From assembly GCA_001782075.1 (NCBI GenBank), contig MFNO01000027.1:1-34281 (forward strand): a DNA stretch of 34,281 nucleotides. The letters are read 5' to 3'. The position numbers and the translations under genes were made by a program. The number at the start of each line of letters is the position of its first letter. Position 1 is the stretch's first letter. Positions 1 through 6,342 of this stretch are shown here, in pieces. The notes under the pieces are model-generated. The model had not been told where the DNA came from. It saw only the letters and a list, made by a program, of their open reading frames with translations, and ran no database searches. This stretch comes from Candidatus Levybacteria bacterium RIFCSPHIGHO2_01_FULL_38_26 (GTDB lineage: Bacteria; Patescibacteriota; Microgenomatia; Levybacterales; UBA12049).

Positions 1-248
1 TTGCCGGCTTTGCCCGACACCCATGTCGGCCCGCCTGTGAGCGTACCGTCATTTCCCTGGTCTGTCGAATCTGCCGCGGTAGTGCCAGTGCCTTCTTCAA
101 AATTCCAGTAACCCACCAACCCGCGGGTTGTGGCATCAGAGCTAATGTCGCCCCCTCCGCCAAAGTAGCCATTCAATGCTATGCCACCACCCACCAAGGT
201 AAATAGAGCGATAATGGCTATGGGGATAATGATAATTTTGCGCTTCAT
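1..248 (-). CDS. LamG/concanavalin A-like surface protein, 3' part outside window
   Basis: The minus-strand frame opens with ATG at 248 and runs without a stop past base 1, giving 82 codons of N-terminus only. Residues 3-25 form one hydrophobic segment after a short basic start (MKRKIIIIP), so the protein is probably membrane-anchored or secreted. From about residue 44 the sequence GLVGYWNFEEGTGTTAADS followed by GNDGTLTGGPTW matches the opening strands of LamG/Laminin_G_3 (concanavalin A-like lectin) domains, which usually bind glycans or sit in adhesins. There is no prepilin motif. It is the last visible gene of the pilus transcript, 20 bp beyond the four-helix-bundle gene, so a role in attachment is plausible but inferred. 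The family call is good; the full architecture is unknown. Confidence 0.72.
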   Translation of the reverse strand, partial: MKRKIIIIPIAIIALFTLVGGGIALNGYFGGGGDISSDATTRGLVGYWNFEEGTGTTAADSTDQGNDGTLTGGPTWVSGKAG

Positions 249-257
249 CTTAGCAAC

Positions 258-288
258 TGAATCATGAATTACGAATCATGAATCATGG
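258..288. repeat. Left inverted repeat of the four-helix-bundle element
   Basis: It contains CATGAATTACGAAT at 263-276 followed by CATGAATCATGG. The same 14-mer occurs in reverse complement, in tandem, inside argS at 30493-30531. The repeat encodes the last residues (MIHDS) and stop codon of the neighbouring gene. Confidence 0.75.
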
Positions 289-658
289 TTCTAGATTTTT
301 TAATAAGTCCATTTAATAGTTTGTTTATCGTGATCGTTTGCTCTGCCAAAGCTCTAAAGTCCTCTTTTGTTATATATCCTAGATCCCTTGCTATAATAAG
401 CTGATTCTGAACTTCTGTTAATGATCCAAGAGCCATAGAGTAAAATTGAGACTTCTCTTTATACGAATTTCTGCTAAATCCTTCCGCTATATTTGATGTT
501 ATAGAAACGACAGCCCTTCTTAATTGATTAATTAAGCCAAACTGTTCTTCTTTTGGGAATCCTTTTGTTACCCTATAAATTAGAAGAACCAAATTATGAG
601 CCTCTTTCCAAGCATTTAAGTCAGTGAAGGATTTTATCTTCTTATATTCTTGATTCAT
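269..658 (-). CDS. Four-helix-bundle protein, 23S rRNA intervening-sequence (S23) family
   Basis: This 129-residue protein has the features of the S23/TIGR02436 four-helix-bundle family: an aromatic/Trp N-terminal stretch (FTDLNAWKEAHNLVLLIYR), the FPKEEQFGLINQLRRA turn with RRAVVSITSNIAEGFSR, and a helix with SLTEVQNQLIIARDLGYI. The family is named from ORFs within 23S rRNA intervening sequences, and it is related to the Avd accessory protein of diversity-generating retroelements. Its cellular function is unknown. Length is typical and intact. Its first codons (MNQEY) and last codons (MIHDS, stop) lie in flanking inverted repeats. It sits in the pilus transcript but nothing ties it functionally to pili; a recent insertion is more likely. 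Confidence 0.85.
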   Translation of the reverse strand: MNQEYKKIKSFTDLNAWKEAHNLVLLIYRVTKGFPKEEQFGLINQLRRAVVSITSNIAEGFSRNSYKEKSQFYSMALGSLTEVQNQLIIARDLGYITKEDFRALAEQTITINKLLNGLIKKSRTMIHDS

Positions 659-683
659 AATTCATGCTTCTTGATTCATATTG
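644..683. repeat. Right inverted repeat of the four-helix-bundle element
   Basis: It consists of two copies of TTGATTCATA around a CATGC core. Reverse-complemented, it parallels the left repeat at 258-288, and it resembles the right arm of the empty copy at 5254-5286. The 13-mer TTGATTCATATTG at 671-683 recurs exactly at 5181-5193. The start codon of the four-helix-bundle gene is inside it. Confidence 0.7.
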
Positions 684-756
684 GCTCTATCTTTATTTAA
701 CAACAATAAGCTTTGAATTACAAGACCATTCAAGGAGTCAAAAGAAAAAACGGGGG

Positions 757-1251
757 TTATCTAGAGGCTGAGATTGTGGTTCCGCCTTCGGACCCGCAGG
801 CTGTGACAGTTACAATTCCGTTGGAATCAACATCAACTGCATATCCAGTTTCCGCGGCCGAGCCGATGTTTGGGTCAAGAGGAATTGATCGCAAGTATGG
901 AGCCAGATCAGTTGTGAGGTTCTCGCAGTCGTCCTCAGCAACGCCTATGTTACATACGCCAACTGTTCCACTGCATCCTCCTGAAGGCGCAGATCCCAAT
1001 TGCGTTATCAATGTACCTGCTTGTAAATTACCCGGGTAAGTTCCCCCTGTATCAACAATAAACTGATGGATTGCAGTAAGAATCGAGTCAACGTCTGAGG
1101 TTCTTCGCGCGTCTCTCGCGTCAGCCAGTCTCTGAGCCGGATTAATAGCCACAAATATAGCAACTGCCAGGGTCGCGATAATGGTGATAACTATAAGAAG
1201 CTCTATCAGGGTGAATCCTTTTTTGTTAGGGGTGGGCAGAATTTTTCTCAT
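757..1251 (-). CDS. Type II/IV pseudopilin, GspG-like
   Basis: The protein has 164 residues. The prepilin signal KKGFTLIELLIVITIIATLAVAIF lies near residues 10-33, with the peptidase site after Gly12 and the conserved Glu at +5. It is followed by NPAQRLADARDARRTSDVDSI, the start of the amphipathic helix typical of GspG-like pseudopilins in Patescibacteria. The C-terminal part is a small Cys-containing domain (Cys pairs in GGCSGTVGVC and later) ending in a Gly/Thr-rich tail. It is likely the major or an abundant pilin subunit, processed by a prepilin peptidase that is not in the window. It follows the PilM-like gene by 49 bp. Confidence 0.85.
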   Translation of the reverse strand: MRKILPTPNKKGFTLIELLIVITIIATLAVAIFVAINPAQRLADARDARRTSDVDSILTAIHQFIVDTGGTYPGNLQAGTLITQLGSAPSGGCSGTVGVCNIGVAEDDCENLTTDLAPYLRSIPLDPNIGSAAETGYAVDVDSNGIVTVTACGSEGGTTISASR

Positions 1252-1300
1252 TTATTTTACTGTAAACAAAATTTCTGGTGGTTGTCAAGAGGAGAAATTA

Positions 1301-2245
1301 TTATTGACTAATTGCGAGTGGTTTAATTATATTTTGATCTGGTGTTTGCTGGAACTGAAAGAACATAAATCCAAGAACAGCCAGAATTATAATAATTATA
1401 AAAGTTATAACGATTATACTTCTCCACCTCGAAGGAGTCCTTCGTCCCCCTTCGGTCCCCCCGCCCAAAAATAAATTCAGCACGTCTTCATCCCTGCCTC
1501 TTAGATCAACTTTTTCTGCCAAGCTAATAATAGGGCTTATATTCTGTATCCCAGCATTAAAACCCAAATTCTTGAATTTACCAATATCAATCGCCGATGT
1601 ATTCCCGCAAAAAACCAAATCCCTAACCTCTATTCCAAAACGGTCTTTTGCAAATTTTATAAATTGAGTTATTTTATCAACACTAATCTCTCTTATGTGT
1701 TCTGTGGATAAAACTGCTCCTTTTTGAACAAGCACAAGCAGCATATCATCCTGATTTATATAAACAAAAACTTTTTCTCTGTCCTCTTTTTGACTAAATC
1801 TTGCCAAAGCAATTGACAATGGCTCTATTGCCTCAACAGCAATTCCTGCTTTGGATAATCCCGAGGCGACAAAACCAAACATGGTCTTGGAAACGGCAAC
1901 AACTTGTAATCTAAATTTTCCCAATCCTTTTAACTGCCTGAAATCCCATAGGGTCTCGTCAAGGTTCTCCGGTATTATCTCCTGGGCAATTTTTTTAACA
2001 TCTTCTCTTGATTTAATCGAAGCATCAGGAGTCAAATTTGCTGTATAAACAAAATCCTCTACCAAAAGTACGCGGGCTGGCTGTTTAATATTTTTTTTAA
2101 ACTTAACTAAAATTTGAGCTAAATTATCAGAGGTCCACTCAATGTCCGCAACTTGCTCTTCTTTGGGTTTTGAGCCAGGACCAACATTGACAATTTTTAT
2201 CTTATTTCTGCTGATAAAAAGGATAGTTTTTTTGCTTCCAAACAT
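1301..2245 (-). CDS. PilM/GspL-like actin-fold pilus assembly protein with C-terminal membrane anchor
   Basis: The protein has 314 residues. Residues 1-255 resemble the PilM/GspL cytoplasmic actin-like (ASKHA) fold: an N-terminal strand pair (TILFISRNKIKIVNVG), a middle segment with VEAIEPLSIALARF, and a late VDKITQFIKFAKDRFG helix ending in LNLFLGGG. Residues about 276-298 are a transmembrane helix followed by a short tail. In canonical systems PilM is soluble and binds the PilN tail; here one protein seems to combine the PilM part with a PilN-like membrane segment, and no separate PilN or PilO is seen. The linker before the helix is Arg-rich and coded by a GC-rich palindromic stretch. Identification is by fold-like pattern and operon position, not a diagnostic motif. 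Confidence 0.7.
   Translation of the reverse strand: MFGSKKTILFISRNKIKIVNVGPGSKPKEEQVADIEWTSDNLAQILVKFKKNIKQPARVLLVEDFVYTANLTPDASIKSREDVKKIAQEIIPENLDETLWDFRQLKGLGKFRLQVVAVSKTMFGFVASGLSKAGIAVEAIEPLSIALARFSQKEDREKVFVYINQDDMLLVLVQKGAVLSTEHIREISVDKITQFIKFAKDRFGIEVRDLVFCGNTSAIDIGKFKNLGFNAGIQNISPIISLAEKVDLRGRDEDVLNLFLGGGTEGGRRTPSRWRSIIVITFIIIIILAVLGFMFFQFQQTPDQNIIKPLAISQ
1430..1444. repeat. GC-rich palindrome inside the PilM-like gene
   Basis: CGAAGGAGTCCTTCG is palindromic except for its central base. It sits in a GC-rich block (about 1421-1467) within otherwise AT-rich coding sequence and encodes part of the Arg-rich linker before the membrane helix. Confidence 0.55.
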
Positions 2246-2255
2246 ATCTTAACCA

Positions 2256-2624
2256 TTATATCTCTTTCCAACTGTTAATTGTTATGGTATTAGACCTTGT
2301 TGCTTCTATACGAATCTTTTTAAAGTGATTTGAAATTTCTCCATCTACAGTAAATATCCAATCACTGCCAGTCTGAGATTCAAGGGTTACATTACATGAT
2401 CCTAAAGGAGTAACAATGCTTGAAGGCAAACTGTTGTTTTCATTTAAATACAAGAGCGCTTCCTGGCCGCAACCCTCTGAAAGACCCAATGCCCGGTCGC
2501 CCTGGAGGCTTGATAAAGACACCTGAGCCTCGCTGATAGAAGTTAGTGTTACAGTAACTCCGATAAGAGTCACAACTCCCGCGATCACAAGCATACTGGC
2601 AATGGCGATGTATCCTTTAATCAC
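2256..2624 (-). CDS. Small membrane-anchored pilus protein, PilX-like
   Basis: The protein has 122 residues from a GTG start. One N-terminal hydrophobic helix (residues 4-28, IAIASMLVIAGVVTLIGVTV) is followed by a helical SEAQVSLSSLQGDRALGLSEGCGQEALLYL segment and a small beta-rich domain with two cysteines. The shape matches the short PilX/GspK-like proteins found between minor pseudopilins, though it lacks a classical G-F-T-L-I-E cleavage motif. A purine-rich ribosome-binding stretch (GGGGAGGTGAGGG) precedes the GTG, and the gene overlaps the upstream pseudopilin by 8 bp, so translation is probably coupled. The class is likely; the exact role in the pilus tip is unknown. Confidence 0.55.
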   Translation of the reverse strand: MIKGYIAIASMLVIAGVVTLIGVTVTLTSISEAQVSLSSLQGDRALGLSEGCGQEALLYLNENNSLPSSIVTPLGSCNVTLESQTGSDWIFTVDGEISNHFKKIRIEATRSNTITINSWKEI

Positions 2625-3129
2625 CCCTCACCTCCCCGCTCCCCTCAATCGTCTGACTCGAGTTAAATTCAGACCTATCGCTCACGGTCTCCGCGCTAAT
2701 GTTAAATTTTATATTTTCTGAAACTCCGCTTGAAAGATCTGTAAAAGTCAAGCTTGTGATAGAAATGCCCTCTGGGCTTAAAAAACATGGAGAACTTATC
2801 GGACATGAACCGGAAGAGCCAAAGCCGATTCTGATTCTTTGAGAATTCAAATCAATAACTGTCGGATTTCTTGAGGGATCGCTGTTAACAAGAGATATGC
2901 TTGAGCTGCTAACTGAATTAATCGATTGCGCGCTTCTGATTTCAAAAGATATTCTTTTGGCGGCAAAACGAAGACTGTGATTTAGATCCTGCTGAATAGA
3001 ACTCTTTGCCCTAGCATATATAACGTCCCAGGCAAAATTAACTGCACCGACAATAAAAATGCTCACAATAGTAATGTATATTATAAGCTCGATGAGAGTG
3101 AAACCTTTACATTTCTGCATATTTTTCAT
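2617..3129 (-). CDS. Minor pseudopilin, GspJ/PilW-like
   Basis: The protein has 170 residues with a prepilin motif CKGFTLIELIIYITIVSIFIVGAV at about residues 7-30 (cleavage after Gly9, Glu at +5). The helix continues into QQDLNHSLRFAAKRISFEIRSAQSI, as in GspJ/PilW-type minor pseudopilins, followed by a beta-rich domain with a Cys pair (SGSCPISSPCFL). An alternative start is Met4. It is expected to be processed by the prepilin peptidase and to prime or cap the pilus with its neighbours. It lies 12 bp downstream of the propeller pseudopilin. Confidence 0.8.
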   Translation of the reverse strand: MKNMQKCKGFTLIELIIYITIVSIFIVGAVNFAWDVIYARAKSSIQQDLNHSLRFAAKRISFEIRSAQSINSVSSSSISLVNSDPSRNPTVIDLNSQRIRIGFGSSGSCPISSPCFLSPEGISITSLTFTDLSSGVSENIKFNISAETVSDRSEFNSSQTIEGSGEVRGD

Positions 3130-3141
3130 GACGATTTAAAC

Positions 3142-4719
3142 TCATTTAATCTTCAACGAAGTATACTGTCCCACATCTCCCAACGACTGAATAGTAATTC
3201 TGGTCCAGTTCCCCGAACTTGTGCATCCTGTTTCACAACTGATAAACTCAAGATCTTTCGCGCTTTCATTATAATACGACACTCGCGGTCTTCCGCCATC
3301 AAGATGAAGCGAAGAAAACTTACCCCTGCTACCGGGCGGCCCTGTAATATCTCCCGAAGACCAGTTTGAGGAAACAGTGCAATTGGAATTACACTCCGCG
3401 TATTTCAATCTGGTACCGGACTCACGGAAATAGCTTATCCTTGGATTACCGGAGGAATCAATAGCCATAGATGTGTGTAAACCAGTTGTCGCTGGAGCAT
3501 CAACCACCACTTTTGCCCAAGCCGAGCTACCGCTGGTGCAGCTTGTATTGCACTGCGCGTATTTTAGGTCTTTGTTTGATTCTTCATAATAGGAAATTCG
3601 CGGATTGCCTGAAGAAAAAGCAAGCGAAGCATAAGTTCCTGTTTCACCTGACGCGTCTACCACGGTATTTGACCAGTTTGAGGAAACAGTGCAATTGGAA
3701 CTGCACTGCGCGTATTTTAGGTCTTTGTTGGAAAGATTGTAATAAGCTATGCCAACTTTTGTACCATCAGCCCCGATCGATGTAAACTGGCCTGTATCTC
3801 CGCCAGAATCAATAGTAATGGTAGTCCAATTAGTGCTTAACGCACAATCAGCGCTGCATTGTGCGTATCTTAGATCTAAAGAGTCTTTATAATGATAAGA
3901 AATACGCGGGCTTCCGTTTTGAAAAACCAAAGACGTATACTCTCCTACATCGTTTGTTGAGTCAACGGCAACAATATCCCAGTTGGAAGCGTTTGTGCAG
4001 TTCGAACTGCACTGCGCGTATTTTAGGTCTTTGTTTGATTCTTCATAATAAGAAACTCCTACCCTCGAACCGTCAACATCCAAGGATGCATATTTACCAA
4101 CGTCATCCGCCCCGTCAATAGTCACAGTAGTCCAGTTGGAGGCTGTGGTGCAATTTGACGCGCACTCCGCGTACTTGAGGTCTTTGTTTGATTCATCATA
4201 ATAAGCGATGCGCGCCAAAACAGAAGCAGAAATAATGCTTTTATCCCATTGAGTCAAATAAGTCACAAGATCAACCGAATTAATTCTGGTCGGAGAAAAA
4301 TTCCACGTCACATTTGAGGTGATCTTAAAAAGATCGCTGTCGACTGTACCGCCGCTATCTACAATACTTCCGCTTCCGTCCCGTTGTCCCTGAGCAATAG
4401 TTACTTCGCGCCTATATTTATCATTTGTATCGAACGGTCCTGAAAAATTCCACTGACCGCCACTACTACTCAAGCCAAATGTCCCCTCCGACAAATTGCT
4501 GAAATCCCGATTTTTTATCGACAAGACTCCCTCAATTCCCTCCTGCGCGTATAAATTCGCGAATGCCTCTTCCTTCCCCAGCCGGTTAACATTAAAAGCC
4601 TGAAGCACAGCTGTCACCCCGCCTGTCGCGACAAGCATAAAAATAGCCATAGCTATGATTAGCTCAATCATGCCAAAGCCCCTTTCGGAAGTAAGAAGTT
4701 TTCCTTGTATTCTATTCAT
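3142..4719 (-). CDS. Pseudopilin fused to a seven-repeat propeller-like domain (putative tip adhesin)
   Basis: The protein has 525 residues, several times the length of a normal pseudopilin. Residues 12-38 are a prepilin segment (ERGFGMIELIIAMAIFMLV, cleavage after Gly14, Glu at +5) followed by a pilin helix and a linker domain to about 165. From about 168 to the end there are seven repeats of about 50 residues. Each has an [R/V][I/V][S/A]YY-E-S-N-K-D-L-K-Y-A core, a CxxxC pair (CASNC, CSSNC, CSADC, CSSNC, CNTSC, CNSNC, CETGC), SNW, and a GxYxSL strand. Seven such repeats suggest a seven-bladed beta-propeller with one disulfide per blade. I infer a tip-located adhesin or large minor pilin. 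Blade identity is high enough that parts match exactly at the DNA level. Confidence 0.8.
   Translation of the reverse strand: MNRIQGKLLTSERGFGMIELIIAMAIFMLVATGGVTAVLQAFNVNRLGKEEAFANLYAQEGIEGVLSIKNRDFSNLSEGTFGLSSSGGQWNFSGPFDTNDKYRREVTIAQGQRDGSGSIVDSGGTVDSDLFKITSNVTWNFSPTRINSVDLVTYLTQWDKSIISASVLARIAYYDESNKDLKYAECASNCTTASNWTTVTIDGADDVGKYASLDVDGSRVGVSYYEESNKDLKYAQCSSNCTNASNWDIVAVDSTNDVGEYTSLVFQNGSPRISYHYKDSLDLRYAQCSADCALSTNWTTITIDSGGDTGQFTSIGADGTKVGIAYYNLSNKDLKYAQCSSNCTVSSNWSNTVVDASGETGTYASLAFSSGNPRISYYEESNKDLKYAQCNTSCTSGSSAWAKVVVDAPATTGLHTSMAIDSSGNPRISYFRESGTRLKYAECNSNCTVSSNWSSGDITGPPGSRGKFSSLHLDGGRPRVSYYNESAKDLEFISCETGCTSSGNWTRITIQSLGDVGQYTSLKIK
3154..4218. repeat. Seven tandem coding repeats of about 150 bp
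   Basis: These code for the propeller-like blades of the pseudopilin fusion. A 42-nt stretch is identical at 3550-3591 and 4009-4050, and a stretch of about 25 nt recurs near 3367 and 3675. This indicates recent duplication or gene conversion between blades. Confidence 0.8.
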
Positions 4720-4728
4720 TATTGAAAA

Positions 4729-5163
4729 TTAATCCACCCCTATCATCCCCGCCCCATTCACGCTCACTGTCCTTATCCCAATATCTGTTGAAATTGTAAT
4801 CGTAAGCGTACCAGAAGGTTCTCCGCGAAGCGTTGAAAAAGTCGTGTCTGACAAACCGGATACCGCTACAGACCCCGGAACGTCAAAGTCTTCTGAAAAA
4901 GCAGGAGTAGCGCAAGAACCCCGGTACAAACGAATTTTATTTCCAGCTGCCAAACATACTCCCCAGAGAGATTGGTTTCTTCCAGACATTGAATAACCTT
5001 GCGCTTTTCTAAGAGAACTTAGAACTTTATCAACCGTTGTCTCGTAGTTGTTGCGCAAAATAAAATTTGACAAAAAAGGAGTTGCAGCCGTCCCCACGAT
5101 GGCAATAAGGGCGATGATTAAAATAAGTTCGATTACTGTAACACCGCGAGATTTGTGATTCAT
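4729..5163 (-). CDS. Pseudopilin, GspH/FimT-like
   Basis: Starting at the ATG at 5163 the protein has 144 residues and opens with MNHKSRGVTVIELILIIALI, a prepilin signal (cleavage after Gly7, Glu at +5) without excess leader. The frame is open to 5205, but those 14 extra codons lie in repeat sequence and would give an unusually long leader, so 5163 is preferred. The following FLSNFILRNNYETTVDKVLSSLRKAQGYSMSGRNQSLWGVCL matches GspH/FimT-type pseudopilins, where a beta-sandwich domain follows the helix. A Cys pair (GVCL and GSCA) may form a disulfide. It lies 9 bp upstream of the propeller pseudopilin in the same transcript. Confidence 0.8.
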   Translation of the reverse strand: MNHKSRGVTVIELILIIALIAIVGTAATPFLSNFILRNNYETTVDKVLSSLRKAQGYSMSGRNQSLWGVCLAAGNKIRLYRGSCATPAFSEDFDVPGSVAVSGLSDTTFSTLRGEPSGTLTITISTDIGIRTVSVNGAGMIGVD

Positions 5164-5286
5164 AAGTCTATTTTTTATTGTTGATTCATATTGACTTTTA
5201 AGCAAGAATAATGAATCAAGAATTATGAATCATGGATTTAATTAGGTAGTTTTCCTTGATTCTTGATTCATGCTTCATGATTCATT
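5157..5286. repeat. MITE-like inverted repeat, empty version of the four-helix-bundle element
   Basis: The left arm (5208-5236) and right arm (5254-5286) pair over about 26 nt with a few mismatches, leaving a loop of about 17 nt. The left arm resembles the repeat at 258-288 and the right arm the repeat at 644-683, in the same order and orientation. An additional TTGATTCATATTG unit lies at 5181-5193. It separates pilC from the GspH-like gene and could form a long hairpin in the transcript. Confidence 0.7.
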
Positions 5287-5293
5287 TTCAATA

Positions 5294-6340
5294 TTATCTT
5301 ATCGACCCTGTCAGCTCGTATATCGGTGAGATAATTGCCAAGGCGACAAATCCCACTACAAGTCCAATCACGACAAGAATTACAGGCTCAAGGACTACCG
5401 AGAGGTTTTTGGCTATATTATCTACCTCCTCATCAAAAAAATCCGAGAGGTACAAAAACGACTCGTCAAGACTTCCGGTTTTCTCCCCAACAGCTATCAT
5501 CTTAACCGCAACTTGGGAAAATTTAGAATAATGACCGGAATTAAGCTCTAAGGCTATTTCTTTACCCTTATCAACAGACTTTTGTATTCGCGCTATATAG
5601 TCTTTGAATACATAATTTCCGCATGCCTCATGTTCGATGCTAAGCGCTTTTGTTATCGGAAGGCCGCTTTTTAACATTACGCCAAGATTTCGGCAAAGCA
5701 GAGCAAGTTCGCGATTTTGAATTAAAGGTCCAAAAATCGGAAAAGACAATACCATTCTGTCCCATTTAGGCCTAACCGCCCTCAGACTTATTAGGACGCG
5801 GAATAGCACTATGGCTCCAATAAAACCACCAGCCACCAGAAATCCGCTATTTTTCATAATGTTTGCGAAAAATAAAAGGATTTGGGTAGTTAATGGAAGA
5901 CTAACATCTAGAGATTCGAAAAGATCAACTAGCTTTGGGAGAACAAACAAACTCATTCCAATTCCCACCAATGTAATAGCTCCAACTACAATTGTGGGAT
6001 ACAACAATGCTCCTTGAATTTTCTTTCTGAGTTCATATTCCTGGGAAAGCTGTTTGACAAGGTAATCGAGGGTTTTATCCAGTGTTCCAGATTCCTCTCC
6101 AATTTCTACAAGGCTGACAAAAAACTGATCGAATATTTTGGGATGCCTTTTTAAGGCTTTTGCTAGAGTTTGACCGTTTCTGATATCTTTCTCAACAATA
6201 TCTAAGACTTTACGCAGTTTTACTGATTTTGTCTGAGAAGCAATCGCTTCGATAGAATCAGCAACTACAATCCCGCTTTTTGTCATTACCAGCAAGTGTT
6301 TGGTAAAGAGTAATTTTTCAACAAAACTGACATTACCCAT
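5294..6340 (-). CDS. pilC: Type IV pilus inner-membrane platform protein PilC/GspF
   Basis: The protein has 348 residues, a little shorter than the usual 400. It has the duplicated GspF/T2SSF cytoplasmic domain: the first copy runs from FVEKLLFTKHLLVMTKSGIV to the EIGEESGTLDKTLDYL motif, the second from RNLGVMLKSGLPITKALSIE to AVGEKTGSLDESFLYL. Each is followed by membrane helices (about 108-135, 157-187 and 315-340). PilC is the platform that PilB turns during pilus assembly. It follows pilB by 2 bp and is followed by the palindromic repeat. The shortness is at the N-terminus, common in Patescibacteria. The call is secure. Confidence 0.93.
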   Translation of the reverse strand: MGNVSFVEKLLFTKHLLVMTKSGIVVADSIEAIASQTKSVKLRKVLDIVEKDIRNGQTLAKALKRHPKIFDQFFVSLVEIGEESGTLDKTLDYLVKQLSQEYELRKKIQGALLYPTIVVGAITLVGIGMSLFVLPKLVDLFESLDVSLPLTTQILLFFANIMKNSGFLVAGGFIGAIVLFRVLISLRAVRPKWDRMVLSFPIFGPLIQNRELALLCRNLGVMLKSGLPITKALSIEHEACGNYVFKDYIARIQKSVDKGKEIALELNSGHYSKFSQVAVKMIAVGEKTGSLDESFLYLSDFFDEEVDNIAKNLSVVLEPVILVVIGLVVGFVALAIISPIYELTGSIR

Positions 6341-6342
6341 AA

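Larger units (their letters stand above)
258..683. mobile_element. Candidate element: four-helix-bundle gene between imperfect inverted repeats
   Basis: The left end (258-288) and right end (644-683) are imperfect reverse complements built from ATGAATCA/TGATTCAT units. The left repeat carries the gene's stop codon (269-271) and the right repeat its start codon (656-658), so the ORF is framed by the repeats. A shorter copy with both end types but no gene lies at 5208-5286. No transposase, target duplication or excision product is visible, so mobility is inferred from structure only. Confidence 0.5.

Noticed and set aside
258-683. A diversity-generating retroelement around the four-helix-bundle gene
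   Set aside because: No reverse transcriptase, template repeat or variable repeat is present; only the distant relation of S23 proteins to Avd suggested it.
713-1039. A 108-codon plus-strand frame over the GspG-like pseudopilin
   Set aside because: It is antisense to a gene with a clear prepilin motif and has no promoter, ribosome-binding site or recognisable protein pattern.
3154-4218. A CRISPR array or non-coding tandem repeat
   Set aside because: The repeats are about 150 bp, keep one reading frame throughout and code for regular blades; no short direct repeats with unique spacers are present.
5164-5205. A longer N-terminus for the GspH-like pseudopilin
   Set aside because: The extra 14 codons are repeat sequence and would make an atypically long prepilin leader; the ATG at 5163 gives a standard one.
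5208-5286. An ordinary transcription terminator after pilC
   Set aside because: The arms are long, AT-rich and imperfect, no T run follows, and the same arm sequences occur around another gene, so a repeat element fits better.
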